64,000 nucleotides of DNA from Tunicatimonas sp964551335. Its GTDB lineage: Bacteria > Bacteroidota > Bacteroidia > Cytophagales > Cyclobacteriaceae. Both the position numbers and the translations under genes were made by a program. Below the pieces are notes generated by a model that was not told the DNA's origin, made no database searches, and saw only the letters and a list, made by a program, of their open reading frames with translations. Shown here in pieces: positions 59,651 to 64,000 of this stretch. Within the stretch, counting starts at the first letter, position 1; every line of letters starts with the position of its first letter. The stretch is taken from the NCBI GenBank assembly GCA_964551335.1, contig CAZKCO010000031.1:1-64000 (forward strand). Direction: 5' to 3'.

Positions 59651-62600
59651 ATGAAAAAACGTTTACTAATCTACTGTAGCTGGGCACTCTGCTTTTTAGC
59701 GACATCCGGTTACGCCCAGCAGATCGTCTCCGGTCAGGTTACTTCGGCCGAAGATCAAACCCCCTTACCCGGGGTGAACGTGTTAGAAGAAGGCACAACT
59801 AATGGTACTATTACTGACCTGAATGGCGAATATCGAGTCACGCTCACTACCGACAACCCAACGCTGGTATTCAGCTTTATTGGCTTTGCCCAGGCAACCG
59901 AGCCAGTAAACGGACGCTCTACTATTGATATTGCTATGGAATCGGATACTCGCCAACTTTCGGAAGTGGTAGTAACCGCCGCCGGAATAGAGGCAAACAA
60001 AAGAGAGTTGGGCTATTCTATTCAGAATGTAGATGCTGAAGAAATTGTGCAGGCTCGGGAGACGAATTTTGTCAGTGCTCTCAGTGGCAAAGTAGCTGGG
60101 GTACAGGTGACAAGCTCCGCCGGAACCCCAGGGGCAGCGGCTCAAATCAGGATTCGAGGTAACAAATCCGTGCAGGGTAGCAACGGCCCACTCTTTGTGA
60201 TCGATGGAGTCCCTATTGATAATTCTACCTACAATACGGCCGATTCGCCGGAAGACGCGGTTTCTAATTTGGGTTCCGGCGGAGTTACTAACTCTAACCG
60301 GGCTATTGACATTAATCCGGAAGATGTAGAATCACTCACCGTTCTAAAAGGCCCGGCCGCCACCGTTCTGTACGGAATACGGGCGGCCAATGGCGCAGTG
60401 GTGATCACCACCAAAAAAGGGGAACGAAATACCAGGCCAAAGATTTCTTACGACTTTGGCTATACCATCGATCAGGTAAATAAATTACCCGATCTGCAAT
60501 TGGAGTACGCTCAGGGAGCCTTGGTCGATGGTGTTCCGACATTTCAGGCGGCTATGAACGGATTTACTACCAGCACCAGTTGGGGGCCTCGTATCGCTGA
60601 CCTTCGCTACGCCGATGTAGAAACCCCTTGGGACCCGTTTGGTCTGATTGTGCCGACTAGTGACCCCCGCGCGACTAATCGGGTGCCCAGGGCTTACAAT
60701 AATGCCGAGGATTTCTTTCAGACCGGAAGCAATGCTACGCACAATATTAGTGTTTCGGGTGGCACGGCGGCTACGAACTATTTCTTTTCTATTGGCCGGC
60801 TAGATCAAACCGGAATCATGCCCAATAGCTTTTTTGACCGCACCAGCTTTCGGGCTACTACCTCCACCGAGGTTTTCAAGAACTTTAACGTTACTTTCTC
60901 GGCCAATTACATCAACTCGGGAGGCAAGCGAGTACAAAATGGATCAAACACCTCGGGGGTGATGCTCGGTTTGCTACGTACTGCACCCACCTTCGATAAC
61001 AGTGCCGGATTCTTATTTGAAGACGGCAGCCAGCGGGCATATCGGGGCGGAAGCATCTACGATAATCCCTACTTCACGGTTAACAAGAACTTTACGACCG
61101 ACGATGTGAACCGGATTATTGGGTACAGCCAGTTAACATACGACGTATTGCCCTGGCTGAATTTCACCTACCGGCTTGGAATTGATACTTACAGCGACGA
61201 ACGTCTGTTCCGAAATGATGTCAACTCTTCCAGCGTACAGGCCGGACAGGCCATCAATCAGACGATAAATAGTAAAGACATCAACTCCGACTTCCTGATG
61301 ACTATTAACAAGGATGTCAGCGAAACTATCGGGTTAAATTTTACTTTGGGTCATAATTTCTATAGTAAAGATGTAGCCATTAATCGTATTGACGGCCAGG
61401 GGCTGGCTTCACCCGGTTTTTTCAATATGGCCAGTGCCACTGCGGTGAACGTGTCGGAAGGAGTAACCCGACGTAAACTATACGGTTTATTCGGGACGCT
61501 TACTTTAAATGTGGCGGAGCAACTGTTTATTAACCTCAGCGGACGAAACGACTGGTCGTCTACTTTACCCGAAGCAAACAACTCTTTCTTCTACCCGGCA
61601 GCCAGCCTGGGTTGGGACTTTACCAATACCTTTGATATTGACAACCCTATTTTCTCATACGGAAAACTACGGGCTTCTTGGGGGCAAGTGGGTAACGATG
61701 CCCCTTTTGCCGTGACTAATAATGGTTTCTCCCAATCAAGGGTGCGCGACGGATGGACAACCCCGCAGGGAGTAATATTTCCCGCATTGGGCTTGAACGC
61801 CTTTAACCCTAACTTTCTGTTGGGAAATGATCAGTTAAAAGCGGAAACCACTACCACTTTTGAAATAGGGGCTGACCTGCAGTTTCTCAATGGGAGCATT
61901 GGCCTGGATGTCACCTACTTTGATGCTACTACAACCGACGCCATCTTGAATATTGATATTCCGAGTGCCAGCGGTTGGCAACAGCGAGCCGTTAACTCCG
62001 CTGAGTTAAGAAATTACGGTATTGAAGCCGCATTAACGGCCAATATCATCAGCAGCGGATCATTTAACTACGATGCTACGGTCAACTTCACCCGAATTCG
62101 AAATAAAGTAGAAAAATTAGCGGAGGGAATTCCTTTCATTACCATTGATCCATTTGGAACCCAACGGATTGCTGAGGGTGAACCCTACGGTATTTTTTAC
62201 GGAACCCGCTTTTTGCGCGACGATCAAGGGAGGGTAGTGATTGATCCTGATAGTGGCATTCCCTTTGAAGATCCAAACGAAGGAATTGTGGGTGACCCTA
62301 ACCCTGATTTTCTGTTAGGTTTCCGAAATACCTTTAGCTGGAAAGGCTTCCGACTATCCTTCCTGCTTGATATTCGTCAGGGTGGTGATGTATACAATGG
62401 TACCAAAGGCGTGCTTAATAACTTTGGGGTAGGAGCAGAAACTCTGGACCGGAACGAGCAGGTAGTTTTTGATGGCGTGCTTGGCCAGGTGCAGGATGAT
62501 GGATCGGTAGTTCCGACTGAGCAAGTAAATACGATAGAGGTCGTAAAAAGCGGAATTGGTAATCCTGAAGGCACAAACTTCTACCAAAACTATGGATTCG

Positions 62601-62875
62601 TCAACCTGACCGAACTTACCATTGAAGACGGGTCGTGGATTCGTCTTCGTGACTTAAGTCTGAACTATGACCTTCCCAGCCAGTGGTTGGAAAGCAGTCC
62701 GTTTCGGGGTATTAGCGTAGGCTTTATTGCCCGAAACCTGTTCCTGATCACCGACTATACCGGGATTGATCCGGAAACAAACTTAACCGGTGCTTCCAGC
62801 AACGTAATCGGCTACGATTACTTTAATAATCCCAATACCAAGAGTTACGGGGTAAGTGTTGGCCTTACTTTCTAA
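59651..62875 (+). CDS. SusC/RagA family TonB-linked outer-membrane transporter
   Basis: A 1074-residue outer-membrane transporter. It has a signal (LLIYCSWALCFLATSGYAQ) and a CarboxypepD-reg domain (VSGQVTSAEDQTPLPGVNVLEEGTTNGTITDLNGEYRV). The plug follows (VVVTAAGIEANKRELGYSIQNV, QIRIRGNKSVQGSNGPLFVIDGVPIDNS, VESLTVLKGPAATVLYGIRAANGAVVITTKKG). A SusC-type barrel ends KSYGVSVGLTF. Together with the SusD lipoprotein downstream it takes up an oligosaccharide or peptide. The ATG at 59651 was chosen over 59624. The substrate is not named by neighbours. Confidence 0.96.
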   Translation: MKKRLLIYCSWALCFLATSGYAQQIVSGQVTSAEDQTPLPGVNVLEEGTTNGTITDLNGEYRVTLTTDNPTLVFSFIGFAQATEPVNGRSTIDIAMESDTRQLSEVVVTAAGIEANKRELGYSIQNVDAEEIVQARETNFVSALSGKVAGVQVTSSAGTPGAAAQIRIRGNKSVQGSNGPLFVIDGVPIDNSTYNTADSPEDAVSNLGSGGVTNSNRAIDINPEDVESLTVLKGPAATVLYGIRAANGAVVITTKKGERNTRPKISYDFGYTIDQVNKLPDLQLEYAQGALVDGVPTFQAAMNGFTTSTSWGPRIADLRYADVETPWDPFGLIVPTSDPRATNRVPRAYNNAEDFFQTGSNATHNISVSGGTAATNYFFSIGRLDQTGIMPNSFFDRTSFRATTSTEVFKNFNVTFSANYINSGGKRVQNGSNTSGVMLGLLRTAPTFDNSAGFLFEDGSQRAYRGGSIYDNPYFTVNKNFTTDDVNRIIGYSQLTYDVLPWLNFTYRLGIDTYSDERLFRNDVNSSSVQAGQAINQTINSKDINSDFLMTINKDVSETIGLNFTLGHNFYSKDVAINRIDGQGLASPGFFNMASATAVNVSEGVTRRKLYGLFGTLTLNVAEQLFINLSGRNDWSSTLPEANNSFFYPAASLGWDFTNTFDIDNPIFSYGKLRASWGQVGNDAPFAVTNNGFSQSRVRDGWTTPQGVIFPALGLNAFNPNFLLGNDQLKAETTTTFEIGADLQFLNGSIGLDVTYFDATTTDAILNIDIPSASGWQQRAVNSAELRNYGIEAALTANIISSGSFNYDATVNFTRIRNKVEKLAEGIPFITIDPFGTQRIAEGEPYGIFYGTRFLRDDQGRVVIDPDSGIPFEDPNEGIVGDPNPDFLLGFRNTFSWKGFRLSFLLDIRQGGDVYNGTKGVLNNFGVGAETLDRNEQVVFDGVLGQVQDDGSVVPTEQVNTIEVVKSGIGNPEGTNFYQNYGFVNLTELTIEDGSWIRLRDLSLNYDLPSQWLESSPFRGISVGFIARNLFLITDYTGIDPETNLTGASSNVIGYDYFNNPNTKSYGVSVGLTF

Positions 62876-62909
62876 TTTCACCTTCAGTTGAATCATAAAC
62901 TTAACCAAA

Positions 62910-64000
62910 ATGAATAAGTATATTATAAAAATAAGCGTACTGGCACTATCACTGACCGTAGTGGTTAGCTCCTGCGAGTTTGGGGATACTAATGTTGACC
63001 CAGCTCTTCCTACCGATGTTTCCATGAGTGCATTGTTGCCTTCGGGGCAAACTGCGGTTTCCTGGGTAATTGGTGGTGAAATTGTTCGTTTCAGCGGCTT
63101 GCTGACTCAGCAGTTCCGGGGTATTAATGCCCAGCAACAAGACAACTGGCGTTACCTAATACGAGAGGCTGACACGGACGGTATGTGGCAACGGATGTAT
63201 CATAACTCCTTGAATACCATTAATACTGTTGTTGAAAAAGGAGAAGAACAAAATGCCCCCCACTATCTGGGAGTAGCCGAAGTACTGATGGCCACCGGAA
63301 TCGGCACCTTTGCTGATGCTTTTGGTAGTGTGCCCTATTCAACTGCTTTTGGGGGCGATGATGGAAACTTTACCCCAAGCTACGATGAGCAGCAGGAGCT
63401 ATATACTTCCACCCTGCCGCAATTACTGGACGACGCTGTTACCAACTTGAGTACTGAAACCAGTCCGGGTGGTAGCCCTGGAGCCGATGATTTGATTTTT
63501 GGCGGTAATCTGGATTTATGGATTAAAGCGGCTAATTCACTAAAACTTCGTTACACTTTTCAGCAAGGCAAACAAGATCCAGCGGCCTACGATGAGGCGT
63601 TAACGCTTATTCCATCAGCTATTTCTTCCAACCTGGAAGACTACGAAATGATGTTTGGCTCTTCGGCTAATGAGCCTAATCCACAGTATCAGTTTACCCA
63701 AAGCCGCTCTGGCAATATGCGTATGGATGATTACTTTGTAAATGCATTTTCGGAAAATGACACCCGTAAGCCATTCTTCGTTGATGGTGAGAATGAATTT
63801 GAGTTTAGCGGCTATTATACTAGCATCAATTCGCCAGTAGTGTTAATGAGCTACGCTGAAGTAAAATTCATTGAGGCGGAGTCGCACTTGATGAAATCCA
63901 GTCCGGATGTTGCTGCGGCCAAAGCTGCCCTGGATGAAGCCGTGCGAGCATCTTTCTTAAAGATTACCAGCGCCCCGGTACCGGCTGCTTACCAGGCCGA
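62910..64000 (+). CDS. SusD/RagB-like lipoprotein (truncated by window end)
   Basis: The open frame starts 34 bp after susC and runs to the window end, giving 363 codons and no stop. It begins MNKYIIKISVLALSL and has a lipoprotein signal with lipobox VVSSC (Cys22), so it is anchored to the outer membrane. It has TGIGTFADAFGSVPYSTAF, NLDLWIKAANSLKLRYTF and SYAEVKFIEAESHLM, the typical SusD-like helical segments. SusD lids the SusC barrel and binds the glycan. The C-terminal part is missing from this window only. Confidence 0.93.
   Translation, partial: MNKYIIKISVLALSLTVVVSSCEFGDTNVDPALPTDVSMSALLPSGQTAVSWVIGGEIVRFSGLLTQQFRGINAQQQDNWRYLIREADTDGMWQRMYHNSLNTINTVVEKGEEQNAPHYLGVAEVLMATGIGTFADAFGSVPYSTAFGGDDGNFTPSYDEQQELYTSTLPQLLDDAVTNLSTETSPGGSPGADDLIFGGNLDLWIKAANSLKLRYTFQQGKQDPAAYDEALTLIPSAISSNLEDYEMMFGSSANEPNPQYQFTQSRSGNMRMDDYFVNAFSENDTRKPFFVDGENEFEFSGYYTSINSPVVLMSYAEVKFIEAESHLMKSSPDVAAAKAALDEAVRASFLKITSAPVPAAYQA

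Noticed and set aside
1..64000. Insertion sequences, prophage, integrons or a defence system
   Set aside because: No transposase, integrase, recombinase, terminase, nuclease-toxin or restriction-modification gene is seen on either strand.

Overview
The window is a chromosomal segment of a Bacteroidota bacterium, most likely of the Cytophagales. Four things point there: a type IX secretion 'gliding-motility' C-terminal domain protein, a SusC/SusD outer-membrane pair, several carboxypeptidase-regulatory-domain beta-barrel receptors, and promoters of the TTG/TTTG plus TAnnTTTG type. I see no insertion sequence, integrase, phage gene or CRISPR array. Most of the segment is compact housekeeping sequence.

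Layout. 1-80: 3' end of a tRNA(CAT) with terminator. 0.2-9.8 kb: hydrolase-OsmC fusion, DEAD-box helicase, TerB-like protein, SRP GTPase Ffh, pyruvate dehydrogenase E1 beta, a large OmpA/TPR lipoprotein, a PspC protein overlapping a glycosyltransferase, and YbaB. 9.8-17.1 kb: type IX secreted adhesin-like protein, HisRS, a 731-residue repeat protein, a charge-polarised small protein, an archaeal-type UMP kinase and a phosphoesterase. 17.2-25 kb: a secreted glycosidase-like protein, two small lipoproteins, the cytochrome bd operon, an MBL-fold hydrolase and a YdcF protein. 25-34.3 kb: M23 peptidase, FAH-family enzyme, trehalose metabolism (GH15 and fused OtsA-OtsB), a DnaQ-type exonuclease and Mpl. 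34.5-40 kb: zinc peptidase, VOC protein, Ppx/GppA, FtsE, the SRP RNA gene and a coiled-coil protein. 40-42.1 kb: an AT-rich island with a 43-bp tandem repeat array. 42.1-50.5 kb: double-thioredoxin lipoprotein, Hsp20 and CbpA chaperones, DUF3500 protein, two alpha/beta hydrolases and a LytS/LytTR two-component system. 50.7-64 kb: two paralogous outer-membrane receptors flanking a DoxX protein, a GH42 beta-galactosidase-like enzyme, endonuclease III, SusC, and a SusD that runs off the end.

The genes suggest a respiring, polymer-using bacterium. The SusC/D pair and the secreted glycosidases would take up and cleave glycans. Pyruvate dehydrogenase and cytochrome bd feed and complete respiration, and trehalose and polyphosphate functions handle stress. 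Both parts of the bacterial signal recognition particle are present, Ffh at 3.8 kb and its RNA at 39 kb.

The least explained structure is in the spacers. Six intergenic tracts that abut the stop codons of genes are written in 7-bp (one in 4-bp) degenerate periodicity, and several are folded as imperfect inverted repeats. A four-site palindrome array with exact 22-bp spacing precedes the cytochrome bd operon. An 8.5-copy, 43-bp tandem array sits at 40.15-40.52 kb. A perfect orphan terminator at 3.6 kb hints at an unannotated RNA.
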